A DNA stretch of 64,000 nt, taken from assembly GCA_019054805.1 (NCBI GenBank), contig JAHQIY010000013.1:1612001-1676000 (forward strand), in the 5' to 3' direction. Below are positions 51,164-62,700 of the stretch, piece after piece. This DNA comes from Brachionus manjavacas. Taxonomy: Eukaryota > Rotifera > Eurotatoria > Ploima > Brachionidae. Made by a program: the position numbers and the translations under genes. Each line of letters starts with the position of its first letter. The stretch's first letter is position 1. Under the pieces are notes generated by a model. The model was not told the origin of the DNA, did not search any database, and was given only the letters and a program-made list of their open reading frames with translations.

Positions 51164-54100
51164 GGTAAATAACTAGATAAAAACTTTTGTTTAGAGTTAG
51201 ATAGATCGAATATTTATTCTTACTTAACAAAAGATAATTTTATTAATACTAATATACTTATTAATAAGCTCACAATCAATACAAATCATTTGATCAAATT
51301 TCTTAAAACATTAATTATTTGTTTTCTTCTTTCTTTTTACTAAATAAATCAATATTTGTTTTAATCAATATATTAATGATATACTTGAATATAAATTAAT
51401 ATTGTTATATTCACAAAATTTTTTCCTATATTACCGACACATTGCAACTATTTCGTTTGCATTCCCTTCACTAAAATTTTTCTTCAAAACACATACTAGT
51501 AAGTAACTAATGTCAAAATCGATTATGTTTACTAAACTTGTTTCATAAAGCATCGAGAAATATCAATTGTGAATAATTTAAGTTGGTTGTGATTAGATGA
51601 TTAAAACTTTAATAGAGCTGATTAATATTTGTCAAGTTAATAACTCGTCGAAAGATTATTTCCTAAAGTGAAATCTATAAAATATTAGAAAAATAGTAAG
51701 AAAAATGCATTTATCCTCCGAAAAATTTTTTTAATTTTTTTTTAATCAAGGAAAATAACTGTAGATCTTTTTTATTTCATTAATAGGGATTTGGGTAAAT
51801 GAAAGATTTTTTAATAGACTGATGTATTTGCAAAAGTATGATGAAAGATTTTAGCTTCAGAGACGTTTGTCTGTCAAAAGTAAGCTAAAATAGTGCAATT
51901 CCAATTAGAAAGTGTGCTTCTTATTGGTTTTTATTAGTTTTTTTTTATTATTCGATTGAGAAGGCAAGTTAGATTTTAAAATCATTCGATTTGAATATTA
52001 TTTAATATACGCAGAAAATTAAATGATTCGATGATTTAAATCACTCAAAGAATGCATCATTATTCATTAATTTACATAGATGGTATTTATTAAATATTTT
52101 GAAAATTGCTTTATTTTAAGTCATTTTCTTCTCTGTTTTTTTCATTTCTTCATCTTACTATAGAAAAAAAAGATTAACTATCAAAATCATTTTATTTTAA
52201 GCCATGAAATTTTTTTTACCACTAAGTCTTCCCATTCTCCTACTAATTTCGATGATGTTGCTCATTGATGAATATATATTCAAATCATCGCCTCGTCTAG
52301 ATTCTTTCCTGATTTACTTAACGCTTTTAACTGTTTCGATTAAACCATGTTTTTTGACTTCACATTGTGAAACCAATTAGGAGCAGATTTTCTAGTTGGA
52401 AATGCAATATTTAATGTTCTTTAAGACAGACAAACGTCTCTAAAACATTTTTATTTAAGACAACAATAAATTAGCAAAAAATTTTGTTTTTTTTAATTAT
52501 TATACAATAAAATTTTGGCAGCTTTATCTTTAAACAGCAGTTAATGTTAATAATAAATTTATATTTTTTTCATTACTTTTAAACTAATATTTGTTAAAAT
52601 TCCAAAATTTACATTAATTCATGCTGATTTTATAAATTGCCAGTTTTCACATAAGCACGAAATATTATCAAAAAAAATATGTCATATAATGATTGTAAGA
52701 GATGGTTTTATTGAACAATTAATCTAGAAAGCAACATCAAAATTTTATTTTACTTCTGTGATAAAATAATAATTACGTAAGAACGGCTTAATTGAGAAAG
52801 TAATTTTAATAGTCTTTTAATATGACACCTTTATGCATAATTTTTACATTGAATGAATAATAATTACTGATTATTAATACTCTTGACTAGGAAATTAATT
52901 CTGGAGTTTTGGTAATAGTGTCGACAATACTGTAGCACACTATGAAAGAAAAAAATGTCAAAGATTAATCGTTAGACAACAACACAGAAATCAATAAATT
53001 CATAAATAATAAATATTAAATAATGTTCAAATCAAATGATTTTAAAATCTTACTTGCCTTCTCTATCGAATAATAATAAAAAACTAAGAAAAACCATAAG
53101 AAGCACACTTTTTAGTTGGAAATGCATTATTTAAGCTTCCTTACAGACAAACGTCTCTGAAGCTAAAATCTTTCATCATACTTTTGTAAATACATCAGTC
53201 TATTAAAAAATCTTTCATTTACCCAAATCCCTATTAATGAAATAATTTCTCAATGCTTAATAAAACAAGTTATTAAATATAATCGGTTTAGTCATTAGTT
53301 CCTTAGTAGTATGTGTTTTGAAGAAAAATTTTAGTGAAGGGAATGCAAACGAAATAGTTGCAGTGTGTCGTTAAAATAGGAAAAAATCATGTGAAAATAA
53401 CAATATTAATTTATATTCATGAATGTACTTAAAATCAAAAACGAAATTTTATTTATTTAGTAAAAGATAGAAGAACACATTAAATTAATGCATTAAGAAA
53501 TAAACTCAAATGATTTGTATTGATTCTGATATATAATTAAGTAATATTTTTAAATAAAATTTGTATTATAAAATTATCTTTGGTTAATTAAAAAAAAAAT
53601 TCGATCAAATATTTTCTATCTAACTCTAAACAAAAGTTTTTATCTAGTTATTTACCAAAATACTCTACAAATATAGGAAAAAAACTTAATACATAAACTC
53701 TAAACTCTAAAAAGATAAACTCTAAACAAGAGACAAAACAGCTTGATCATTTATTAAAATGCAATTATTTTAATTAAACACATAAAACATTAAAAGTTAA
53801 ATTTTTTCATTAGTTTTAAATTAAAATTAGTTATAATTCCAAGATTTACATTAATTCATTTTGATTCGATGACTGATTTTAAAATTGCTAGATTTTACAT
53901 TGCCATGATAATTTATCAAATAAATAAGTCTTATAATAATTTTGAAGGACTAGTTAGTATTTATGAAAAATTTAACTAGACATCTTGATTAATATTTTAT
54001 TTAACGTCTGTAATGAAATAAAGATAATGGAACAACGGCTTTAGTCAGGGAAGAAAAATTATATGAGCTTTCATAATTAAAATGACACTATCATGCAATA

Positions 54101-54540
54101 TATTTACATTGAATAAATTGTTTGATTCAGAAACGGAAAGCCTTTTAAGCTGGAAAGTCAATTATTTATTTTTTAACATGATTTAAAAGGATTTTCATTT
54201 TTTTATGAACTATTTTTTAAGAATGCGTTATTAATATTCAAATGAACGTCTTTTTTTAAAAAAACGAAACAAAGGCTTAAGTGAAGGAAGAAATTTTTAG
54301 AAGTATTAGAAATTATTTGAGAATGTAATTAATTTTTTTTTCAGTGAAAACATTGCATTATTCTTAAAGGTAAGTCTTTATTGGATGAATCCGTATCAAA
54401 GATCTCTAACTACAAATATATCAATATACTCACAACTTAAACAAATGTCAAAATCAAGGTAAATAAATTTTCTAAAATTTAAGTATAATCAATTTTACGT
54501 AAAATCTAAATAAAATTCTGTTTATTAAACATAGATTTTT
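51164..54540 (+). repeat. Array unit F (3377 bp, right-truncated)
   Basis: Short subtype. It follows the unit order up to the TTCTGTTTATTAAAC string, where other units continue GTAGAAAAAC and this one continues ATAGATTTTTTATTTG, as in the older copies near 1470. The array ends here. Confidence 0.83.
52204..52380 (+). other. Candidate small ORF, array unit F
   Basis: Same 58-codon frame, ATG to TAG, sharing the Arg change with unit E. Unproven as a gene. Confidence 0.22.
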
Positions 54541-55060
54541 TATTTGATTGTCTGAAACGGTAACAAAGTTAGAATATTAGGAAAATTTCCTTAACGACTT
54601 CTTTATATTTAAACAATTATTTCTTAAAAATTTAGATATTAGAAAGTCTTCATATCAACATGAATTAATAAAAATCTTTGAAATATAACTAACATTAGTT
54701 TAAAGGAAAACAAGTAAATTTAACTGATAATTACTATTAACTGCTATTTATAGATAAAGCTGCTAAGTTAAAATTAAATAAACTAAAATTTTTAATTAAA
54801 TTAAAATTATAAGTTATTTTTTAATCGTTTTATGGAAAATAATTTTGGAAAGATTGATTTTATTTGTTTCCGTCTGGGAAAAATTCATATTAAATTAAGC
54901 AAAAAAAAAGTGAATTGCCAACAATATTTAAATATTCTTAAGTAATATTTTTTTGAATTTTTTCAAATTTTATTTCTACTCCGATTGGCATATAATCTGA
55001 TCGATTAGTTCCGTACAGGATGGTATTTCATTTTCTGGCATCCACAAATGCATGCTATTA
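54541..55060 (+). repeat. Post-array junction and partial arm-type module
   Basis: A block like 1470-1720 (GTTAGAATATTAGG, TTTAACTGATAATTAC) joins directly to the inner third of a sense arm-type module at about 54790 (AATTAAATTAAAATTAT), skipping the outer two thirds. Ends with an orphan Rep tail. Confidence 0.6.
54976..55053 (-). pseudogene. Orphan Helitron Rep tail fragment, diverged
   Basis: 26 codons leftward to TAG, with a changed start (C-I-C-G-C-Q-E-N type reading in place of L-L-W-M-R-E-N in part) but the E-L-I-D-Q-I-I block still readable. More diverged than the tails in the first 14 kb. Confidence 0.55.
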
Positions 55061-56470
55061 TTTATATATTGTAACGAAAAATGGATAAAAAAATATTATA
55101 TATCTTATTTGAGTAATATCAAATAGGCAAACTAGCCCAAACGTATCATTTACTCAAATAAATAGCAAAATTTTTGGTTTATTTAATTATTAAACAATAA
55201 AATTTCGGCATTTTTACCTTGAAATAGCAGTCAATGTTAATAATTAGTTATATTTTTTTTCATTTCCTTTAAACAAATTTTAGTTTTAATTCAAAGATTT
55301 ACATTAATACATGTTGATTTGAAGACTAAGCTGATTTTATAATTTTCCATTTTTTACATTAACATGAAATAATATCAAATATAAAAGTCTTATAATGATT
55401 GTAGATGATTAGTTTGTATTATTGAACAATTTATCTAGAGAACATGGTCGATATTATATTTAACCTCTGTGATAAAAATTACGTAGCGTTAAGTGATTAA
55501 ATTAAAATTAAATTACATTGAATCTAAATTACATTCAAGAGAATTTCTAATCTGTAATAAAAATTTAAGTAATATCTGTAATATTAATATGAAAATTACA
55601 GATTACTCTTGGCTGGTAATTAAATTTCCAACCCAAAAAAAAAAGATCTATTTTTTGAGTTTAAAAAAAATCGACATAATTTTTTCAATATTAGAAAAAC
55701 ATTTAATTACTCAATAAGTAGTGCGTTATTCATAAAAAATTGGAATCGTTGTTTCAACTTGAATTTTTATTGATTTACAGTAAGACAAGTAAATAATCTC
55801 ATAATAAATTCGTACCATTTGATCTTATCAAAATCATTTTATTTTGAACCATGAATTTTTTTTTTCCACTTAGCTTTCACACACTTTTTCTAATTTCGAT
55901 GATTTTGCTAATTAATGAAAATATATTCCCTATTTTACTTCTGAGAAAAAATAATAATTACGTAAGAACGGCTTAAGTGAGGAAGTAATTTTAATAGTCT
56001 TTTAATATGACATTTTTATGCATAATTATTACATTGAATAAATAATAATTACCGATTGTTAATACTCTTGACTAGGAAATTAATTCGGAGTTTTATTTTA
56101 AATCCACAATTAAAAGATCCTTTAATCCTCCAAGAATCGAAAAACTTATGAGTTACAATTAGTTTTTATATTTTAGAATTTAATTTTTTTGGTTAAGTAA
56201 TGGTTTTATTTTAGTAAAATAGCCCAAAGGTATCACAAACTCACTTGTCAAAATGTGTTTGCCAAAATTTATTTAGCATTAAATAGAAGTAAAAATTTTA
56301 ATTTATATCAGAAATATTGTCTTTAAATGCTTTAAATAAAAATGAGTTATTATTACAAAATTTCCATCAATTAATGTTGATTTAAAGTCTCAACTGATTT
56401 TATAAATTACTCATGAAATATAATGAATTTTTTATATCTAGGACATGTACCACAACGTCTAAATAATAAT
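55061..56470 (+). repeat. Older module block leading into Rep copy 4
   Basis: 55060-55920 is a direct relative of 13220-14080. 55930-56470 is the Rep-upstream module, including CTCTTGACTAGGAAATTAAT, AGATCCTTTAATCCTCC and ACATGTACCACAACGTC. The small-ORF module is cut short near 55925. The open frame at 55493-55717 is rejected below. Confidence 0.6.
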
Positions 56471-57212
56471 ATGAAAAGCATTGACTTGAGGAACCCAAAT
56501 TGTGATCCTATGTGTTTTCCATAGCTTTTTCCATATGGTGAATCTGGCTATGATGAGTGTTATCAACATAATCAAGTTCATTTGACTACATATTCAAGAG
56601 TAACTTTGAAAGAATATAACATTTATTATTACTAGAATCGTTTACACATTCGATTGAATTGTCACAATTCTATTTTTAAAATGAGCAAATTATTTCAGGG
56701 TTGTGGTTTGTTCACGGATAAAAATAGAAAAGAACAAATTAAAATTTCTTTGTATTAATCAATCTTGTTTAAGAATAATGGACTATCGGGGCGTAATGGA
56801 TCGTGTTAATAGTAATTAAAATCTTGAATTGACAGGGCTTAAATTCCACCATCTACTTTTGCAGTGATAGAGCCATGAAACAACATTATTCCGATGGAAG
56901 ATATGGTAAAGGCGATTACTTTATAACATTTACGTCAAATCCCAGCTGGACTGAACTTCAACAAACTTGGCTGCAGGTCAGCCATATTTATCTCGGCCTA
57001 ACATGTGTTCCAGAATGTACAATTTGAAATTCTGTGAGTTCTGGAAGGATCTGAACCCCGAACACAATATGGTAGTGGTAGAGGCTTTTGTTGGAGAGAA
57101 GTAATATCAAATGAGAGGACTTCCACATAATCATATGCTGTTGTAGATGCGAGAAAATGTTATACCATCATTTCAGGAACTAATAGATCAGATTATACTC
57201 AAATCGGAGTAG
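56471..57212 (+). pseudogene. Decayed Helitron Rep, copy 4 (most degraded)
   Basis: Colinear with 22609-23372 but more broken. Extra stops replace a Leu codon in the FPLLF motif (about 56522) and interrupt the YYYK stretch (about 56633), and there are several small indels. The PYLSRPNMC block (about 56985-57010) and the FWKDLNPEHN block (57040-57070) are still readable. The HUH pair reads H-N-H (GLPHNHMLL), followed by a stop in place of the Trp. The TAA before YQ-RGLPH is shared with copies 1 and 3. Domain identity is sure; activity is excluded. Confidence 0.85.
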
Positions 57213-59780
57213 AAAAAAAATTTTGAAAAATTCAAATAAACATTACTTAAGAATATTTAAATATTGTCGGCAATTCACTTTTTATTTTGCTTAATTTAAT
57301 ATGAATTTTTCCCAAATGGAAACAAATAAAATCAATCTTTCCAAAATTATTTTATATTAAATGATAACTAAAACGAAAAAATAACTTATAATTTTAATTT
57401 AATAAAAAAGTTTATCAATTAAGTCCGTTTTCATTATAAAATAAATGAAAGTATAATTATTATTGTTATTTCGTTATCAAATGTTCCATTATTCGATTTT
57501 GAAGGCAAATACGATTTTAAATTCATTTGATTTCAATTTTATTTAATTTACGCAGAAAATTAAATGATTCAATGATTCAAATTTTATGAAGAATGCTTTT
57601 AATCATTAATTTAAAAGGTATTTATTAAATATTCAAAAATTCAATTCAATTAAGTCATTTTCTTCTTTGTTTTTTTCATATTTTCATCTTCATTAGAAAA
57701 AAAAAAAATTAAATATACAAAAAAGTTTTTCAAAATAAATCAATCGAATGCCATTATTTTATTTTAACGCAAAAAGGTTAAATTTTATTTTATATTTTAG
57801 TGAGTAAATTCAAACAGGCAAACTAGCCCAAACATATCACTTACTCAATTAATTATCGAAAAATTTTGGCTTATTTAATTATTAACTTAGAAGCTTTGAC
57901 TTTAAATATCAGTTAATATTAACTATCAGTAAAATTTACTTGATTTCTTTTAAACTAATGTTAGTTATATATCCAAGAATTACATTAATTCATGTTGATA
58001 TGAAGCCTTTCTAATATCTAAAATTTTAAGAAATAATTGTTTAAATATAAAGAAGTCCATAAGGAAATTTTCCTATTCTAACTTTTTTACCGTTTCAGAA
58101 AATCAAATAAAAAATCTTTGTTTAATAAACAGATTTTTATTTAGATTTTACGTAAAATTGATTATACTTAATTTTTAGACAAAATATTTACCTTGATTTT
58201 GACATTTGTTTAAGTTGTGAGTACATTGATTTATTTGTATTTAGAGATCTTTGATACGGATTCATCCAATAAAGACTTACCTTTAAGAATAATGCAATGT
58301 ATTCACTGAAAAAAAAATTAATAACATTCTCAAATAATTTCTAAAATTTCTAAAACTTTCTTCCCTCACCAAAGCCTTTATTACGTTTTTTTAAAACAGA
58401 CGATCATTTGAATATTAATAAAGCATTCTTAAAAAATTGTTCATAAAAAAATGTAAATCCTTATAAATCAAAATAAAAAATAAATAATTGATAATATTTA
58501 AGTCAAGTTCCATCCGTTCAATCAGTTGAATGGTTAAATTTCTTCTTGTACCAATGTAATAGCTAGTAGTTTTTTTTAATCCGCGGAATCTTGTCAGCCT
58601 GTTCTCCAATTCTATATGGTAGTTCAGCTCAACAAATATCTTCCAAATTTGTCTACCATTGTTGATTGTTTTAAATATTAGATAAAATATTAAATAGATT
58701 CAGCCATGGGTTTAACGTGAAAGTAAAATGATCAATTGGTTTTTTCAGCTATTGAAACTTTTTCATTCCCGGAAGGCTTTCCGTTTCTGAATTAAACAAT
58801 TTATTCAATGTAAATATATTGCATGATAGTGTCATTTTAATAATGAAAGCTCAAAGTTTAGAGTTAGTCTTTCTTTTTAGTATTCACTGAAAAAAAAATT
58901 ACATTGTCAAATAATTTCTAAAATTTCTAAAATTTTCTTCCCTCACTTAAGCCTATGTTACGTAGTTTTTATAAAACAGACCTTCATTTGAATATTAATA
59001 ACCCATTATTTATATAAAAGATTAATTGGTATTTTCATCCTTTGAAACTTTTTCTTCCCAGGAAGGCTTTCCGTTTCTGAATTAAACAATTTATTCAATG
59101 TAAATTTATTGCATGATAATGTCATTTTAGATATGAAAGCTCATATAATTTTTCTTCCCTGACTAAAGCCGTTGTTCCATAATCTTTATTTCATTACTGA
59201 CGTTAAACAAAATATTAAACAAGATGTCTTGATAAATTATTCATAAATACTAACTAATCCTTTAAAATCATTATAAGACTTGTTTATTTGATAATATTTC
59301 ATGCCAATGTAAAATCTAGCAAATTTAAAATCAGTCATCGAATCAAAATGAATTAATGTAAATTTTGGAATTATAACTAATTTTAATTTAAAACTAATGA
59401 AAAAAATTTAACTTTTTATTAATATTATCTGCTATTTAAAGGTAGGGCTGCCGAAATTTTATTGATTAATAATTGAGAAAGTGAAGCAATTGAGCTTGTT
59501 TGTATAAAATTAATTCCAAACCTTGAGTAATTATAAATAAAAATATTTCTCTATTTCTTCATGTGTTTAATTAAAATAATTACATTTTAGTTAACGATCA
59601 AGCTGTTTTGTCACTGTTTAGAGTTTATTTTCTTTTTTAAAAAGAATAAATATAGCTGAAAAAAAAATGTTTATATATGTGACAAATGATATTTTAAAGG
59701 GAATTAAATAAATTCTTTGAATATTGGATTGTATTTGTTTCAATTGAAAGAGATTCATTTTAAAAATAGAATTTAATAAC
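57213..59780 (-). repeat. Older antisense modules
   Basis: 57230-58160 is an arm-type module and follower, a direct relative of 9430-10270. 58180-58360 is like 16850-17040. 58500-58850 is like 20220-20560. 58880-59640 is like 27490-28540, after a duplicated GGAAGGCTTTCCGTTTCTG block (58772 and 59061). 59640-59780 is like 24400-24530. The open frame at 58418-58699 is described separately. Confidence 0.6.
58418..58699 (-). other. Decayed open frame of 94 codons, unknown product
   Basis: Stop-to-stop open frame on the minus strand between TGA (58700-58702) and TAA (58415-58417), colinear with 20167-20406. It includes WKIFVELNYHIELENRL, then a changed middle, then Y-I-G-T-R-R-N-L-T-I-Q-L-I. Relative to the 20.2-kb copy the middle is six bases shorter, with local frame changes that cancel out. 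No ATG lies upstream in frame except late ones. Such compensation hints at past coding use but can be chance. The family is not recognised. Confidence 0.3.
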
Positions 59781-62700
59781 TAGATAAAAACTTTTGTTTA
59801 GAGTTAGATAGAAAATTTTTGATAGAATTTTTTTTTAATTAACCAAAGATAATTTAATTAATACAAATTTTACTTAATTATATATCAGAATCAATACAAA
59901 TCATTCGATTTTATTTCTTAAAAACTTAATTATTTGTGTTCTTCTATCTTTTTACCAAATATATAAAATTTCGTTTTTGATTTTAAGTACATACATGAAT
60001 ATAAATTAATATTGTTATTTTCACATGATTTTTTCCTATTTTAACGACACATTGCAACTATTTCGTTTGAATTCCCTTCACTAAAATTTTTCTTCAAAAC
60101 ACATACTACTAAGGAACTAATGACTAAATCGTTATATTTAATAACTTGTTTTATAAAGCATTGAGAAATTATTTCATTAATAGGGATTTGGTTGAATGAA
60201 AGATTTTTTAATAGACTGATGTATTTACAAAAGTATGATGAAAGATTTTAGCTTCAGAGACGTTTGTCTGTAAGGAAGCTTAAATAATGCATTTCCAACT
60301 AAAATATGTGCTTCTTATGGCTTTTCTTAGTTCTTTATTATTATTCGATAGAGAAGGCAAGTAAGATTTTAAAATCATTTGATTTGAACTTTATTTAATA
60401 TTTATTATTAAGGAATTTATTGATTTCTGTGTTGTTGTCTAACGATTAATCTTTTGACATTTTTTCTTTCATAGTGTGCTACAGTATTGTCGACACTATT
60501 ACCAAAACTCCAGAATTAATTTCCTAGTCAAGAGTATTAATAATCAGTAATTATTATTCATTCAATGTAAAAATTATGCATAAAGGTGTCATATTAAAAG
60601 ACTATTAAAATTACTTTCTCAATTAAGCCGTTCTTACGTAATTATTATTTTATCACAGAAGTAAAATAAAATTTTGATGTTGCTTTCTAGATTAATTGTT
60701 CAATAAAACCATCTCTTACAATCATTATATGACATATTTTTTTTGATAATATTTCGTGCTTATGTGAAAACTGGCAATTTATAAAATCAGCATGAATTAA
60801 TGTAAATTTTGGAATTTTAACAAATATTAGTTTAAAAGTAATGAAAAAATATAAATTTATTATTAACATTAACTGCTGTTTAAAGATAAAGCTGCCAAAA
60901 TTTTATTGTATAATAATTAAAAAAAACAAAATTTTTTGCTAATTTTTTGTTGTCTTAAATAAAAATGTTTTAGAGACGTTTGTCTGTCTTAAAGAACATT
61001 AAATATTGCATTTCCAACCAAAAAATCTGCTACTTATTGGTTTCACAATGTGAGGTCAAAAAACATGGTTTAATCGAAACAGTTAAAAGCGCTAAGTAAA
61101 TCAGGAAAGAATCTAGACGAGGCGATGATTTGAATATATATTCATCAATGAGCAACATCATCGAAATTAGTAGGAGAATGAGAAGACTTAGTGGTAAAAA
61201 AAATTTCATGGCTTAAAATAAAATGATTTTGATCGTTAGTCTTTTTTTTGCATAGTAAGATGAAGAAATGAAAAAAACAGATAAGAAAATGACTTTAAAT
61301 AAAGCAATTTTCAAAATATTTAATAAATACCATCTATGTATATTAATGAATAATGATGAATTCTTTGAGTGATTTAAATCATCGAATCATTTAATTTTCT
61401 ACGTATAATAATTAAAATTCAAATCGAATGATTTTAAAATCTTACTTGCCTTGTCTATCGAATAATAAAAAAAAACTAAGAAAAACCAATAAGAAGCACA
61501 CTTTCTAATTGGAATTGCACTATTTTAGCTTACTTTTGACAGACAAACGTCTCTGAAGCTAAAATCTTTCATCATACTTTTGTAAATACATCAGTCTATT
61601 AAAAAATCTTTCATTTAACCAAATCCCTATTAATGAAATGAAAAAGATCTACGGTTATTTTCCTTGATTAAAAAAAATTAAAAAAATTTTTCGGAGGATA
61701 AATTCATTTTTCTTACTATTTTTCTAATTTTTTATAGATTTCACTTTAGGAAATAAAATCAATTTTTTATTGCTAAACAGTTTATTTGTATTTAACACAA
61801 ACGGAGATCTTTCGACGAGTTATTAACTTGACAAATATTAATCAGCTCTATTAAAGTTTTAATCATCTAATCACAACCATTTAAATTATTCACAATTGCT
61901 ATTTCTCGATGCTTTATGAAACAAGTTTAGTAAACATAATCGATTTTGACATTAGTTACTTACTAGTATGTGTTTTGAAAAAAAATTTTAGTGAAGGGAA
62001 TGCAAACGTAATAGTTGCAATGTGTCGGTAAAATAGGAAAAAATCTTGTGAAAATAACAATATTAATTTATTTTCAAGTATGTCATTAAAATCAAAAACG
62101 AAAATTGATTTATTTAATAAAAAGAAAGAAGAAAACAAATAACTAATGTTTTAAGAAATTTAATCATATGATTTGTATTGATTGTGAGCTTATTAATAAG
62201 TATATTTGTATTAATAAAATTATCTTTTGTTAAGTAAGAAAAAATATTCGATCTATCTAACTCTAAACATTAGTTTTTATCTAGTAATTTACCAAAATAC
62301 TCTTCATACATAGGAAATAAAATTAATTTTATTAAAATTACTTTAAATATTTATAAATACATATGTATTAATTCAGAAGATTATTACGTAAAGATATATA
62401 TAAATTTTCAAAAATTTACTTTTGATTTCTATTTTTAAAATGAATCTCTTTCAATTGAAACAAATACAATCCAATATTTAAAGAATTTATTTAATTCCCT
62501 TTAAAATATCATTTATCACATATATAAACATTTTTTTTTCAGCAATATTTATTCTTTTTAAAAAAAAAAATAAACTCTAAACAATGACAAAACAGCTTGA
62601 TCATTAACTAAAATGTAATTATTTTAATTAAACACATGAAGAAATAGAGAAATATTTTTATTTATAATTACTCAAGGTTTGGAATTAATTTTATACAAAC

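Noticed and set aside
30061..54540. CRISPR array or rDNA-type gene array
   Set aside because: The unit is 4.7 kb and has no short regular repeat/spacer pattern and no rRNA-like or GC-rich conserved segment.
55493..55717. 74-codon sense frame
   Set aside because: Low-complexity Ile/Lys/Leu translation of an old repeat module; the sister copy at 13650-13870 is broken.
58415..58609. Reading the 58.5-kb frame as a gene of 64 residues starting at 58609
   Set aside because: The first codon there is TTG, not ATG, which is not credible for a eukaryotic start; the longer stop-to-stop frame is described instead as decayed.
60471..60525. Helitron 3' terminus (hairpin followed by CTRR)
   Set aside because: There is a small stem and a CTAG downstream, but the spacing is about 24 bases rather than about 10 and no TC start or A/T insertion boundary could be paired with it.
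60687..60869. 60-codon antisense frame
   Set aside because: A frame in a repeat module that is not kept in the matching array segments; no motif and biased composition.
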